Assembly: GCF_001042905.1 (NCBI RefSeq)
Contig: NZ_JYLB01000003.1
Location: 620,001 to 684,000 of the forward strand
DNA length: 64,000 nucleotides
Direction: 5' to 3'
From: Pseudomonas lini
GTDB taxonomy: Bacteria > Pseudomonadota > Gammaproteobacteria > Pseudomonadales > Pseudomonadaceae
Shown: piece by piece, positions 45,323 to 55,256 of the stretch
How positions within the stretch are numbered: the stretch's first letter is position 1
How the letters are laid out: the number at the start of each line of letters is the position of its first letter
Notes under the pieces: generated by a model
What the model was told of the DNA's origin: nothing
The model's database searches: none
What the model saw: the letters and a program-made list of their open reading frames with translations, nothing else
Made by a program: the position numbers and the translations under genes

Positions 45323-46117
45323 CTATCGACGCTTGCGCGAACCCAATCGAATCCATGTCGGTGCATGATCGCTGGCATGAGGTTCGTTGCGAACCCAGGC
45401 ATCGACGCCGGCCTCTTGCAGGTAAGGACTCAGTGTCGGATTGAGCAGCAGATGATCGATGCGCAACCCCGAGTTTTTCTGCCAATGCTGACGAAAATAA
45501 TCCCAGAAGGTGTAGATCCGCTCCTCTGGATACAGATGACGCAGGGAATCGGTCCAGCCCTGGTCCAGCAGCCGCTGATAACACGCGCGACTCTCGGGTT
45601 GCAGTAGCGCGTCCTTGAGCCAGGAGCGCGGGTTGTAGATGTCCAGATCGGTGGGCACCACGTTGTAGTCGCCGGCCAGCACCACCGGATGGTCGCTGCT
45701 CTGCAGATCCTTGGCGTGCGAGATCAGCCGCTCGAACCACGCCAGTTTGTAATCGAATTTCGGCCCCGGCTGCGGATTGCCATTGGGCAGGTACAGACAG
45801 CCCACTAGAACCCCGTGCACGGCAGCTTCCACGTAGCGGCTATGGGTATCGCTGTCATCACCCGGCAAACCGCGTCGGCTCTCCAGCGGTTGTGCATCGC
45901 GCGCCAGAATCGCCACCCCGTTCCACGACACCTGGCCGTGCCAGACGGCGCCATACCCGGCCGCCTCCAGTTCGGCGACGGGGAACGCGCCGTCGACCGA
46001 TTTGAGCTCTTGCAAGCAGACGATGTCTGGCTGTTCTCGCGCAAGCCAGGCCAGCAGATTCGGCAAGCGGGCGCGCATGCCGTTGACGTTGAAGGTGGCG
46101 ATTTTCAGGTTCTTCAT
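45323..46117 (-). CDS. xthA: Exodeoxyribonuclease III / AP endonuclease
   Basis: 264 residues from the ATG at 46117 (MKNLKIATFNVNGMRARL); the 64 codons upstream are an open-frame artefact. Metal-binding N in FNVNG, E in QELK, YVEAAVHGVLVGCLYLPNG, catalytic GDYNVVPTDLDIYNP, and the C-terminal LRIDHLLLNP...ASDHAPTW with the catalytic Asp-His pair. It cleaves abasic sites and 3' blocking groups in base-excision repair. Pseudomonas carries several ExoIII-family paralogues, so this may not be the principal one. Confidence 0.9.
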   Translation of the reverse strand: MKNLKIATFNVNGMRARLPNLLAWLAREQPDIVCLQELKSVDGAFPVAELEAAGYGAVWHGQVSWNGVAILARDAQPLESRRGLPGDDSDTHSRYVEAAVHGVLVGCLYLPNGNPQPGPKFDYKLAWFERLISHAKDLQSSDHPVVLAGDYNVVPTDLDIYNPRSWLKDALLQPESRACYQRLLDQGWTDSLRHLYPEERIYTFWDYFRQHWQKNSGLRIDHLLLNPTLSPYLQEAGVDAWVRNEPHASDHAPTWIRLGSRKRR

Positions 46118-46202
46118 GATCCGACGCTCGCAACGGACGGGGCGGTATCCAGTTGTGACCGGGGTGCGCCACGGCAGTTGCCGTGGCGCACGAAACAGGC
46201 GA

Positions 46203-48788
46203 CTAAAGGTGCGTGCCCTGCGGCGGAAAATCATCCCTTGATGCCTTGAGCAACGGCAGCAGAGCATACTTGTCCACCGGCCGACTGAGGTAGAACCCCT
46301 GCACTTCATGGCACTGGTCCGAGATCAGGAAGTCCAGTTGCTCCAGTGTCTCGACGCCCTCTGCGGTGACGGTCAGGCCCATGGCCTTGCCCAGGTTGAT
46401 GATCGCCTGCACCACGGCGCGATCGTTGCTGCCATTGCTCATGGACGCAATGAAGCGCTTGTCGATCTTGATCCCGTCGAACGGGTACGTGCGCAGGTAA
46501 CCCAGCGAAGAATAACCGGTGCCGAAGTCGTCCATGTTCAGTCGTACGCCCAACTCCTTGAGTGCATTCATGGTCGCCAAGGCGCCATCGACGTCGATGA
46601 GCATCACGTTTTCCGTGATCTCCAGTTCCAGTCGACTGGCGGGCAATCGGCTCTGGATCAACGCCTCCCGGACATCCTCAATCACATCGCTACGGGCAAA
46701 CTGCACCGGCGACAAGTTGACCGACACCATCATCGCGCCCGGCCAGGTCAGGGCCGTCTCGCACGCCTCGCGCAACACCCAGCGCCCTAATGGCACGATC
46801 AGATCGGTCTGCTCGGCCAATGGAATAAACGCGTCGGGGTTCAACAAGCCTTGCACCGGATGCTGCCAGCGCAGCAGCGCTTCGACCGAGACGATCTGCT
46901 TGCCATCGACGTGATAACGCGGCTGGTAATGCATCACGAATTCGTTGTTCTTGATCGCCTGGCGCAGGTCGCTTTCCAGTTGTCGGCGGTGCTGGATCTG
47001 ATCGTTCATGTGCGCCGCAAAGTAGCACCATGTCTTCTTGCCATTGGACTTGGCCTGATACAACGCGATATCGGCACAGCGAATCAGCTCCTCCGGAAGA
47101 TGCCCCTGGCGCCGACTCAGGGCGATACCGATGCTCGCACCGATGTGCAGCGTGTGATGATCGTAATTAATCGGTTGATGCAGGCTGTCGAGCAAGCGCT
47201 CGCAGAACCGGTCGATTTCCGCGTGGCTGTCCATGCCGTGGAGCACCAGCACGAACTCGTCGCCACCCAATCGGGCAACCAGATCGATATCCCGCGTACA
47301 CTCGCGCAAACGGATCGCCACTTCCAGCAATACCGCATCGCCGGCCGGGTGGCCGAGGGAATCGTTGATCGGCTTGAAGTTATCCAGGTCGATCATCAAC
47401 AACGTCAACGCCGCCGATTGCTCTTTCAGTGCCAGCGCGTCTTCAAGGTAGCGTGCCAGCTTGTTGCGGTTCGGCAAGCCAGTCAGTGCGTCGTGCAGCG
47501 ACAGATGCTGGATCTGCGCATGGGCGGCGACTTCATCGGTGATGTCGCTGGCCGTCCCGCGAAAACCCAGTACCGCGCCCTTGCGCTGGATCGGTCGCGC
47601 CGACACCCGGCACACCCGTTGTTGCCCCGACTGATCGCGGTAAGAGCAGCGCAAGTGGCTGACGGCTTGCTCTTCATCAAGTTTGTTCAGCCATAGCGAC
47701 AAGGGCGTTGTGTCGCAGTTGAGCAGTTGCCCGATGTTCTGCCCCAACCATTGCTGATCGGAAAATCCGGTGACGGTGCTGAAACGCCCCGACAGATAGG
47801 TGATGCAATGCTGGTCGTCGATTTCCCAGATCCAGTCGGACGCGGCCTCGGCCACTGCACGAAAACGCTCTTCACTGGCCTCCAGCGCCTGGTTCGACAA
47901 GTCGAGACTGGTGTAACTGGCGTCCACATGCCCGGACGTGCGCAGGACATATCGAAAAAAGTACGCCGTCAACAACGCCAGAATCAACAGCGCTCCACCC
48001 AGGGGCGGCAGCAGCGACCAGAGCAATTGGTGACCCGGCCGCTCAAGTCGGGAGACCAGGCTGTAACCGGTGCCGGTCAGAGCCACAGCTGGCTGACCAG
48101 GAACAATGCCGTCGTCGGCCGTCAGGCTCAAATCATTCAACCCGTAATCGGCACTCAAGGTATTGAGCTTTTCAGGGTTCAATTGATCGACATATATCAG
48201 CACTGAGGTGCTCTTGGGATCGACCGCCGGGCGTTCGTCATTGGGCACGATCGCGGCCGCCGTCAACAACGCCGGTTTGCCTTCGAACAAGGTGTACCGG
48301 CTGACAGGCTCGATGAGGCTCTCCTGGCTCTGAACCTCCTCTATGAGGCTCGCCATCGACGTCGACAGATAGGCCGTCGCTTCGCCCTGCACCTGAAGCC
48401 CGCGCACTATGGCGTATTTGGTTCGCTGACGATCGATCACGAAAACGCCATCGTAATGATCGATAGTGAACAGGGTTTTACCCACGTTCTGATCGACGTA
48501 GGCCCACTGCACATCGACCTTGTCGTTCAGATGGTCGTAGGCGGTCGTCCAGTTGGCGTAACTGGCAATGTAGTTTTTCGAGGCGGTGATGCGGTTCTCA
48601 AGTGCGCGTTGCGTGTAGAACGTGGTTTTGCTCAGATCCTGAGCATCGAGCCGTGCGGCAATGCTGAACAGGGCCATCAGCGCGATCAACACCCCAACTA
48701 CAAACAGCAGGCCGATGACCAACATCAGGTTGCGGGTAATCGGTGTATGACGCGCAGGTGCAGCGGTGGTAATGGCGGTCAAATCCAT
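46203..48788 (-). CDS. Membrane CHASE4-PAS-GGDEF-EAL cyclic-di-GMP protein
   Basis: 861 residues from the ATG at 48788, which has a CAGGAAA ribosome-binding site. Transmembrane helix 1 (LMLVIGLLFVVGVLIALMALFSI), a periplasmic CHASE4 domain (about 40-245, with SYANWTTAYDHLND and HYDGVFVIDRQ), transmembrane helix 2 (LLWSLLPPLGGALLILALLTAYFF), one PAS domain (AVAEAASDWIWEIDD...), then GGDEF (motif intact at 508-512) and EAL (636-638, EALLRW) with DDFGTGYSSLGYL. It senses an unknown extracytoplasmic ligand and changes cyclic-di-GMP. A second membrane diguanylate cyclase lies just upstream on the same strand. Confidence 0.92.
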   Translation of the reverse strand: MDLTAITTAAPARHTPITRNLMLVIGLLFVVGVLIALMALFSIAARLDAQDLSKTTFYTQRALENRITASKNYIASYANWTTAYDHLNDKVDVQWAYVDQNVGKTLFTIDHYDGVFVIDRQRTKYAIVRGLQVQGEATAYLSTSMASLIEEVQSQESLIEPVSRYTLFEGKPALLTAAAIVPNDERPAVDPKSTSVLIYVDQLNPEKLNTLSADYGLNDLSLTADDGIVPGQPAVALTGTGYSLVSRLERPGHQLLWSLLPPLGGALLILALLTAYFFRYVLRTSGHVDASYTSLDLSNQALEASEERFRAVAEAASDWIWEIDDQHCITYLSGRFSTVTGFSDQQWLGQNIGQLLNCDTTPLSLWLNKLDEEQAVSHLRCSYRDQSGQQRVCRVSARPIQRKGAVLGFRGTASDITDEVAAHAQIQHLSLHDALTGLPNRNKLARYLEDALALKEQSAALTLLMIDLDNFKPINDSLGHPAGDAVLLEVAIRLRECTRDIDLVARLGGDEFVLVLHGMDSHAEIDRFCERLLDSLHQPINYDHHTLHIGASIGIALSRRQGHLPEELIRCADIALYQAKSNGKKTWCYFAAHMNDQIQHRRQLESDLRQAIKNNEFVMHYQPRYHVDGKQIVSVEALLRWQHPVQGLLNPDAFIPLAEQTDLIVPLGRWVLREACETALTWPGAMMVSVNLSPVQFARSDVIEDVREALIQSRLPASRLELEITENVMLIDVDGALATMNALKELGVRLNMDDFGTGYSSLGYLRTYPFDGIKIDKRFIASMSNGSNDRAVVQAIINLGKAMGLTVTAEGVETLEQLDFLISDQCHEVQGFYLSRPVDKYALLPLLKASRDDFPPQGTHL

Positions 48789-49044
48789 GCACTTGTTTCC
48801 TGTCAATCGATCGCCTTATCGGGTGAGGCCGGCGGGGTCTGGTCTGTCGTCATGACAGCCAGGCTCTCCACTGACCATAGCAGCCATGCTCGGTCATCGC
48901 CCCTGAATAACGCAAGTCATTGCCGCACTTGAAGAACCCAGGCTCCGTGCCATCCCGCCCCACCACTTGTCATCCAACCGGCACCAACCGCCTCGCCACC
49001 GCACCAATATCAGATAACGGCTCATTTTGTGGATACGTACCCTG

Positions 49045-49368
49045 ATGAACATCAGCATCACCTCCCTGTTATTGGCCGGACTGTTGGCCGGGGCATCTGC
49101 CAACATTTTTGCGGCGTCCGGAGATGGCGCGGACGCCACCGGCACCAAGTCCGGCGGCATCAGCAGCTCGACGATGCCACCCGACAACACCCCCGGCTCG
49201 CCTGCGGGCGGGACAAGTTCGGACACCCATGGAAGCAGCGGCACGGGCACCGATGGCGGGGCCAGCGGCTCCGGCTCGGGTGCCGGAGGCGGAACGGGGT
49301 CTGCCGGAGGTGGCACTGGCGGTGCTGGCGGTGGGACGGGTAGTTCGACGCATAAAAGCAATCCATGA
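49045..49368 (+). CDS. Small Gly/Ser-rich secreted protein
   Basis: 107 residues from the ATG at 49045 (MNISITSLLLAGLLAGASANIFAASG), which gives a clear signal peptide; an upstream start six codons earlier is possible. The mature part is almost entirely Gly, Ser, Thr and Ala, ending in GGTGGAGGGTGSS and THKSNP. Low-complexity and probably unstructured outside the cytoplasm. It lies between two cyclic-di-GMP enzyme genes, on the opposite strand. Function unknown. Confidence 0.6.
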   Translation: MNISITSLLLAGLLAGASANIFAASGDGADATGTKSGGISSSTMPPDNTPGSPAGGTSSDTHGSSGTGTDGGASGSGSGAGGGTGSAGGGTGGAGGGTGSSTHKSNP

Positions 49369-49380
49369 CACCAATATCGG

Positions 49381-49454
49381 ACCTGTAGGAGCCAGGCTTG
49401 CCGGCGAAGGCACTCTCAAGGACGCCTTCGCCGGCAAGCCTGGCTCCTACAGGT
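49381..49454. repeat. REPIN: inverted REP pair (CAGGCTTGCCGGCGAAGGC)
   Basis: ACCTGTAGGAGCCAGGCTTG plus CCGGCGAAGGC is exactly matched by the complementary right arm, around a 12-base spacer. It lies between the convergent ends of the Gly-rich gene and the cyclase gene. Confidence 0.92.
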
Positions 49455-49475
49455 TGCCCCCCATGGAGGAAAATT

Positions 49476-51047
49476 TCAGCGGTCCGAGCGCATCAGTGCC
49501 TCGACGCCCCCCTCCATGGACAGCACCGCCGAACGATTTCGCCCCGAATGCTTGGCCTGGTACAACGCCGCATCCGCGCGCTTGATCAACATTTCGGTGC
49601 TGTCGTGCCCTGTCGGCACAAACGAATAACAGCCAAGGCTGACCGTCACGTAGCCCGTGGGTGAGCCGCTGTGGATGATGTTCTTGTCCATGACGCTGCG
49701 GCGGATCTGCTCGGCGATCGTCAGCGCACCATGAACGTCGGTGTCCGGCAGCAACACCGCGAACTCTTCACCGCCGTAGCGCACCGCCAGATCGGCATTG
49801 CGGTGACAGCAACTCTTCAGCGCCCGCGCCACTTCGGCCAGGCAATGGTCCCCCGCCACATGACCGTAGGCGTCGTTATAGCGCTTGAAATAATCGATAT
49901 CGAGCATGATCAGGCTCAGCGGACTCGACCGCCGGGCACCGCGCCCGAACTCGATCTCCAGCGCCCGCTCGAACAATCGACGATTGGCCAACCCGGTCAG
50001 GCTGTCGTGGGTGGCGATCAATTCCAGGGTTTTCTGCGCCTCGCGCAAATCCGCCTCAATGCGCTCGCCCGCGCGCACCTGATGAATGAACATCCAACCG
50101 AACAACCCCACGCCAAGGACGACCAGAGCGACGATCACACTGGATCGAATCGCCGTGTCGTACCAGTCCTTGAAGATCGCGTCTTCGGAAGATGCCGCCG
50201 CGACCACCACGGGATAGGCATCGAGCTGACGGTAGCCATACAACCGGACGATGCCATCCACCACCGAGCCGATCATGGCGTTGCCCGATGTCGCACTGGG
50301 CAAGAGTGTTTGAAAAATCTCGCCCTGAGCCAATGACGTGCCGATCTGCGATTCCACAAACGGCCGTCGCGCCAGCAGTGTTCCATCGGCCAACGCCAAA
50401 AACATCGTGCCATTGTTATCGAGGCTGAAGCTTTTGAAGAACTGATCGAAGTACGACATCTTGATCCCGGCCAGCAACACGCCCTGGAAATTGCCGTCCT
50501 GATCGTTTACCCGCCTGGAAACCGGAATGATCCATTCGCCATTCTCCCGACTGCGAATCGCCGGGCCGATGTGTGCCTGGGACGATACGTTCTGCTGGTG
50601 AAACCTGAAATATTCGCGGTCCGCTACACCTGGGCCACGGGGCAGATTTTCGAACGACGTCACGACCCATTGCCCCCGCTTGTCGAACAGAAATATCCCG
50701 TGCAATTGATGCAACGCCTGCACCCGCCGCGCGAAGGTTTTCTGCAAGCGTGGCGTCTGGGCAACGTCGAAACCCTCAGCCTCAATCCAGTCCACCAGAC
50801 TGGTCAGCACCAGATCGGCTTTCATGAACGTGTCTTCGGCCTGCTGCGCCATGGCCCGAGTCAGGTTCGATGATGACACCTCGGCCAACGCCAGGTCATG
50901 CCGACGCGACTGCTCCAGTTGCAGGTAAAGCAGCCCACAGAGGCAGAGGCACACCGCCGCAATAAACAGCACCGCGGCTTTGAGCAGGGGCAGCCGCTTC
51001 AAGGCACCCTCGGGCGCGTGGTGCGGATCGGGAATGGGGATAGGCAA
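49476..51047 (-). CDS. Membrane diguanylate cyclase with dCache-type sensor
   Basis: 523 residues. The start is a TTG at 51047 with a CAGGA ribosome-binding site; no in-frame ATG precedes the first membrane helix. Transmembrane helix 1 (LLKAAVLFIAAVCLCLCGLLYL), periplasmic sensor (about 45-315, with IFLFDKRGQWVVTSF, DREYFRFHQQN, GEWIIPVSRRVND typical of dCache_1), transmembrane helix 2 (SSVIVALVVLGVGLFGWMFI), coiled linker, then a GGDEF domain with GGEEF at 425-429. No EAL domain, so it is predicted to synthesise cyclic-di-GMP only. Confidence 0.92.
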   Translation of the reverse strand: MPIPIPDPHHAPEGALKRLPLLKAAVLFIAAVCLCLCGLLYLQLEQSRRHDLALAEVSSSNLTRAMAQQAEDTFMKADLVLTSLVDWIEAEGFDVAQTPRLQKTFARRVQALHQLHGIFLFDKRGQWVVTSFENLPRGPGVADREYFRFHQQNVSSQAHIGPAIRSRENGEWIIPVSRRVNDQDGNFQGVLLAGIKMSYFDQFFKSFSLDNNGTMFLALADGTLLARRPFVESQIGTSLAQGEIFQTLLPSATSGNAMIGSVVDGIVRLYGYRQLDAYPVVVAAASSEDAIFKDWYDTAIRSSVIVALVVLGVGLFGWMFIHQVRAGERIEADLREAQKTLELIATHDSLTGLANRRLFERALEIEFGRGARRSSPLSLIMLDIDYFKRYNDAYGHVAGDHCLAEVARALKSCCHRNADLAVRYGGEEFAVLLPDTDVHGALTIAEQIRRSVMDKNIIHSGSPTGYVTVSLGCYSFVPTGHDSTEMLIKRADAALYQAKHSGRNRSAVLSMEGGVEALMRSDR

Positions 51048-51279
51048 AAGCGAGTCCTGAAAGGGTAAGGCATGGGCAAAGGCCCAAAACCCTTATTCTT
51101 TTTGAGCTTACTCTACGGGGTTGTGCGGGGCAATTGCGCCAGTTTTACAGAGACCAAGTACCCGCGCGAGTGAAATACAAAAACCGTCTCTGCTAGGATG
51201 AAAAACCTCAGGAGCCTATCGAACGCTTCGATATCGGCTGCCGCGCCTACCCCGGCCCGTTTACCCAAGGAGGAAAAAC

Positions 51280-51933
51280 ATGAGCGCTGCGCACCACTCC
51301 GCCCCCATTGACACCGTTGTGTTCGATCTCGGTAATGTCCTTATTCGCTGGAACCCCAGAAACCTTTACCGAAAGCTGTTCGGTGAAGACCTGGAGGCCA
51401 TGGAAACTTTCCTGTCAGAGGTCTGCCATACCGCCTGGAACGAACAACAGGACCAAGGCAGAACCTGGCAGGAGGCGATTGAGGAAGCCATCGCCCGACA
51501 TCCGTCCCAGGAGGCCTTGATTCGCGCCTACCGCGAGCGCTGGGTAGAAATGCTCGATGGCGCCATAGAAGAGACGGTGCACATCCTCGATGAACTGCAT
51601 GCCAAAGGCGTGCGGTTATTGGCACTGACCAACTGGTCCGCCGAAACCTTTCCGATTGCCCTTGAACGCTTTGAGTTCTTGCAGCGATTCGAAGGCATTC
51701 TGGTATCGGGTGCCGAGGGGATTATCAAACCTTCGCCGGAGATTTTTCAGTTACTGCTATCGCGGTTTGACGTTGATAGCCGCCGCGCGGTGTTCATCGA
51801 TGATCATGCGCCGAATATTGCGGGAGCACGCCGGACGGGATTTCATGCGGTTCAGTTCTTCAGCCCGGAACAATTGCGCGAGGAACTGGTGGCGCTTGGG
51901 CTGCCTGTAGAACAAAGTCAATCAGCGAAATAA
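51280..51933 (+). CDS. HAD-superfamily phosphatase (YihX-like)
   Basis: 217 residues, subfamily IA. Motif I is VVFDLGNVLI with D16, motif II threonine in LALTNWS, motif III lysine in IIKPSPEIF, and motif IV acidic FIDDHAPNIAGARRTG. The DLGNV form of motif I, with Gly where many HAD enzymes have the second Asp, is shared with YihX, a glucose-1-phosphate phosphatase. Substrate otherwise unknown. It has an AAGGAGGA ribosome-binding site and stands as a single-gene unit. Confidence 0.85.
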   Translation: MSAAHHSAPIDTVVFDLGNVLIRWNPRNLYRKLFGEDLEAMETFLSEVCHTAWNEQQDQGRTWQEAIEEAIARHPSQEALIRAYRERWVEMLDGAIEETVHILDELHAKGVRLLALTNWSAETFPIALERFEFLQRFEGILVSGAEGIIKPSPEIFQLLLSRFDVDSRRAVFIDDHAPNIAGARRTGFHAVQFFSPEQLREELVALGLPVEQSQSAK

Positions 51934-51950
51934 TGCCAGTTAAGATGTGG

Positions 51951-52048
51951 AACCTGTGGGAGCGGGCTTGCTCGCGAAAGCGGTGTCTCAGGCGACTTCA
52001 ATGTTGACTGTGCCGCCGTCTTCGCGAGCAAGCCCGCTCCCGCAGGTT
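51951..52048. repeat. REPIN: inverted REP pair
   Basis: AACCTGTGGGAGCGGGCTTG plus CTCGCGAA is matched by TTCGCGAGCAAGCCCGCTCC plus CGCAGGTT (one mismatch) around a spacer of about 40 bases, between the HAD gene and the convergent ribonuclease gene. Confidence 0.88.
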
Positions 52049-52123
52049 TACGCACCTTGACTGACTGGAATCGGCCCCTAAGGACGCCCCATTTTTTTCA
52101 GGACCGTACCGACAGCCAACCCA

Positions 52124-52789
52124 TCACCGCGAAGGCGGAACCCGAATATCCCCCGCCCGGCATTGCGTCTTCACGCCCTTCCCGCACGCGCCGAACCCCA
52201 GGTCCTTGCCCATGCACACCCGTACTTCCGACAACTCCGGGCCATTGCAAATCACGGCAATGCCATTGGCTGGGATCCCGGGGTTGCTTTGGCGAAACAT
52301 CTGCGCGATTTCCTGGGCTTCAAAGTAATACGAGCTGCTGAACGGTTGCAGCTTCTGCGGGATCTTGACCGCACCAAGCGCCTTGTCGGACGCGTCCAGG
52401 TAACCCATGGCACCGAGACCGCTGCACGTGCCGTGCTTGGCCCATTCGTGATTGAGCAGCTTCTGGGTCGGGAACAAGGTCAGGCCCTTGGCGTTTTCCG
52501 CCGGCGACAAGGTCACCCTCGGTGGGCAAGACTCCGGCCAGCCACCCTTGGCGTATTGCGGCCAGAGACCGTGAAGCACGAAGCCGTAGCCTTTACCGGA
52601 GCATTGCGCATCGTCTTTGTGAGTCAGGCAGAAGGTCGGCGACCAAGAGAGCGTCAACAGGTAGTAATCGAACACCCCTGCAACCGATTCCGCCTGGACT
52701 TTACTGCTCTGGGTTTCGCGGGCGCTGCTCAGGCCGATGTTGCCGAAGGTCAGCGCGATCAACGCGACGATTGCGTAAAATTTCTTCAT
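52124..52789 (-). CDS. Periplasmic/secreted ribonuclease, T2 family
   Basis: 221 residues with a signal peptide (KKFYAIVALIALTFGNIGLSSA). The two T2 active-site blocks are complete: CAS I GFVLHGLWPQ with H73 and CAS II NHEWAKHGTC with H114, E115 and H119. Eight or more cysteines are available for disulfides. Like RNase I of enteric bacteria it would degrade RNA non-specifically in the periplasm or outside the cell, releasing 3'-nucleotides through 2',3'-cyclic intermediates. Confidence 0.93.
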   Translation of the reverse strand: MKKFYAIVALIALTFGNIGLSSARETQSSKVQAESVAGVFDYYLLTLSWSPTFCLTHKDDAQCSGKGYGFVLHGLWPQYAKGGWPESCPPRVTLSPAENAKGLTLFPTQKLLNHEWAKHGTCSGLGAMGYLDASDKALGAVKIPQKLQPFSSSYYFEAQEIAQMFRQSNPGIPANGIAVICNGPELSEVRVCMGKDLGFGACGKGVKTQCRAGDIRVPPSR

Positions 52790-52933
52790 TACCCACTCCT
52801 TGGGATGATTGATTTGGCCGTAAAGGGCCGAAGAATGGTTTTGTCACGCGGGTGTTTCAATCGCATGACGCAAGGCAAAACCGCATGACCTTGAAGGAGC
52901 TACGATTAACTGACATCACGACAGGAAATCGAA

Positions 52934-53419
52934 ATGAGTAAAGCAGACGAGCTCGCCGAGAAGCTGAAACAATCCCGGCAAACCAGTGCCGACGCGACCA
53001 TCGCCGATCAGGCCATCGACAGCTGGCCTGCCCAGGTCTATGAGCTGTATCACCAGATCGAAACCTGGCTTCAGCCACTGATCGAAGTGGGCCTGAAGCT
53101 GCGACGCAATTCCACTCACGTTTTCGAGAGGGCTCCGGACGGGGCGAGTTACGATTACGCCATCGACCAACTGCTGATCGAAGGCAACCATCACAGCATC
53201 ACCTTCGATCCTGTCGCTCGCTTCACCGCCGACGGTGCCGGACGAGTCGAAATACGCTCGGCAGACAAAGAACTCGCCCACCTATTGCGAACCGTGACCG
53301 AACATGGCGAAACGCAGTGGTGGCTGCGGGCGATCGAGCAATCCATACAACAACCGGATGCGGTAGCGCTGACGGAGCACAATCTGCTCTCAGTAGTACA
53401 AGAGGGGTTGGAACTCTAA
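52934..53419 (+). CDS. Hypothetical cytoplasmic protein
   Basis: 161 residues with a CAGGAA ribosome-binding site. No signal peptide or membrane segment. The first 45 residues are helical and charged (MSKADELAEKLKQSRQTSADATIADQAIDSW), followed by a mixed alpha/beta part with EVGLKLRRNSTHVFERAPDG, ITFDPVARFTADGAGRVEIRSAD and HGETQWWLRAIEQ. Family not recognised. It ends four bases from the convergent L,D-transpeptidase gene. Confidence 0.65.
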   Translation: MSKADELAEKLKQSRQTSADATIADQAIDSWPAQVYELYHQIETWLQPLIEVGLKLRRNSTHVFERAPDGASYDYAIDQLLIEGNHHSITFDPVARFTADGAGRVEIRSADKELAHLLRTVTEHGETQWWLRAIEQSIQQPDAVALTEHNLLSVVQEGLEL

Positions 53420-53423
53420 GGGT

Positions 53424-55175
53424 CTACAACTTGCTCTGCCCTACCGCCATTGAGGGAGGCGCCGCTCGCCTCCCGTCCAGCGTTGGCCGCTCCGAAGGCA
53501 GATTCAGCGCCCGCAACACCGGCTTATCGTACCCATACACATCGGGCTTGAACGTCACTCGCCCATCAAGGCTCAGGTCCACCGTCCAATAAGCCAACAG
53601 CACCGGCACTTTCACCGGGAGCCTGATGTTCTGCGTCTTGCCGTTGGCTAACTGCTTTTGAATCCCTGCGCTGTCCCAGCGAACCGGGTCGTTGAACAAC
53701 AGCTCCACCAACTGCAGCGGGTTTTCTACCCGAATACAGCCGGAACTGGTCGCGCGATTGGATTGCGCAAACAACTCGCGATGCGGTGTGTCGTGCAGGT
53801 AAATCGCATAGTCATTGGGAAAGCGAATGACCACCTGCCCCAGCGAGTTATCCGACCCTGCATCCTGACGCAGCGTAAGGCCGCGCGGGTTGTCCCAATC
53901 CACGGTCAACGGGTCGAGCACGTTGCCTTCTCGATCGATCACACGAATCCGGTTTGCATCAAGATAGCCAGGGTTGTTGCGAATCTTCGGCAGCATATCC
54001 TTGACCAGAATGGTCGGCGGCACGGTCCAGGTCGGGTTGAACGTGACGTAGGTGATCTCCGATTGAAAAATTGGCGTGCTGCGATACGGTTTGCCCACCT
54101 GCACCCGGGAGCGCCATGTCAACTTGCCATCGCGATAGAACGAAACCTTGTACCCGGCGATGTCGACGATGACAAAGGTGCCCTGAAGTTTGTACAACAG
54201 CCACCGCGCCCGCTCCATGTTCACGCGGACCTGATCGATTCGTGCCTCGACCGGCACATTCAGCGCCGCGAGTGTCGCCGGACCCGCCACACCATCCGCC
54301 CCGAGGTATTGCTCGGTCTGATACTTCTTCACCGCCGCCATGACGGTGTCGTCGTAGTCGGAGCGCGCGTTCATTTTCGCGGTCAGATAACCACCCGCCA
54401 CCAAACGGGCTCGCAACTGCGCGACCGAGGCGTCGTCCATGCCCGGCCTGAGCGTCTGCCCTCCTGGAATCTTTGGCCAGCCGCCACTGTCGCGAACCCT
54501 GCGCAATTGCGCCAGGCCCTGTCGCAACGTGCCATAAATCGCTTCTTGTGGCGGCGCCTGGGCGAACGCGCGCGCGACGTCATGGCTGTCGAGGGCGGCG
54601 AAGAAAAGATTGACGTCCTCCCGAGGGTCGATGCCGAGCGGGTCGAAATTCCAATGGATGTCCAGCCGCGAAGGGTCAACCTTGCCGCGCCGCAGCTGCA
54701 GCAGCGCCGTGATGAACGTCTGGGTCGCCGAGATATCAAAAGCTGCCTGCTGCCCGGGAGTTGGCGCAGTTGTCTGCATCGAGTTTCTGGCCGTGACCAG
54801 TTCGGCAATTCGAAAATCCTCGGGGTCCAGGCCATCAACCCCGGTCTCGCTCAGGCTTTTCAACAACTGGACGACATCGTCATCGTCCGTCCAGGCAGCG
54901 CGATAGCCACGATGGCTATAAAAATCCAGCACTGCTCGGTTAACGTCGACCCGTTGATGACGCGGCGAGGTGAGCAATGGGGGAAAGGCCGAACTCAATG
55001 GCGCCAATGCCGCTTGAATCGCCTGACCAACGTAGTCGCCAGGCGCTGCCTCCGCGACCACGCTAACGGGAGATGACGGCTCAATCGGCGAAGTTTCCGC
55101 AATTGCCATGCCGCTTATCAGAAAGCCCATAAAAAATATGCGGCTTATGACGAATAACCTTGTTAACTGCCCCAT
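53424..55175 (-). CDS. L,D-transpeptidase, YcbB/LdtD type
   Basis: 583 residues. Signal peptide (RLFVISRIFFMGFLISGMAIA), an N-terminal scaffold domain (about 60-250, AVLDFYSHRGYRAAWTDDDDVVQLL), a peptidoglycan-binding domain (about 265-310, DDASVAQLRARLVAGGYL...KKYQTEQYLGADGVAGPATLAALN), and a YkuD catalytic domain with HDTPHRELFAQ and SSGCIRVENP carrying catalytic C480. It forms 3-3 (meso-DAP to meso-DAP) cross-links in peptidoglycan, insensitive to most penicillins. It is divergent, with 75-80 bases between, from a second smaller L,D-transpeptidase-like gene. Confidence 0.93.
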   Translation of the reverse strand: MGQLTRLFVISRIFFMGFLISGMAIAETSPIEPSSPVSVVAEAAPGDYVGQAIQAALAPLSSAFPPLLTSPRHQRVDVNRAVLDFYSHRGYRAAWTDDDDVVQLLKSLSETGVDGLDPEDFRIAELVTARNSMQTTAPTPGQQAAFDISATQTFITALLQLRRGKVDPSRLDIHWNFDPLGIDPREDVNLFFAALDSHDVARAFAQAPPQEAIYGTLRQGLAQLRRVRDSGGWPKIPGGQTLRPGMDDASVAQLRARLVAGGYLTAKMNARSDYDDTVMAAVKKYQTEQYLGADGVAGPATLAALNVPVEARIDQVRVNMERARWLLYKLQGTFVIVDIAGYKVSFYRDGKLTWRSRVQVGKPYRSTPIFQSEITYVTFNPTWTVPPTILVKDMLPKIRNNPGYLDANRIRVIDREGNVLDPLTVDWDNPRGLTLRQDAGSDNSLGQVVIRFPNDYAIYLHDTPHRELFAQSNRATSSGCIRVENPLQLVELLFNDPVRWDSAGIQKQLANGKTQNIRLPVKVPVLLAYWTVDLSLDGRVTFKPDVYGYDKPVLRALNLPSERPTLDGRRAAPPSMAVGQSKL

Positions 55176-55256
55176 GGATAATCCTTAATCTCCCGTTTTC
55201 AACCGGCTAGCGTCGTGCGCGCTGCTAGACTCGAAACAATCAGATGAGACTTGCGT

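Noticed and set aside
48842..48856. CTGTC-GTCAT-GACAG dyad upstream of the CHASE4 gene
   Set aside because: Only a five-base stem, not placed relative to a recognisable promoter; too weak to claim.
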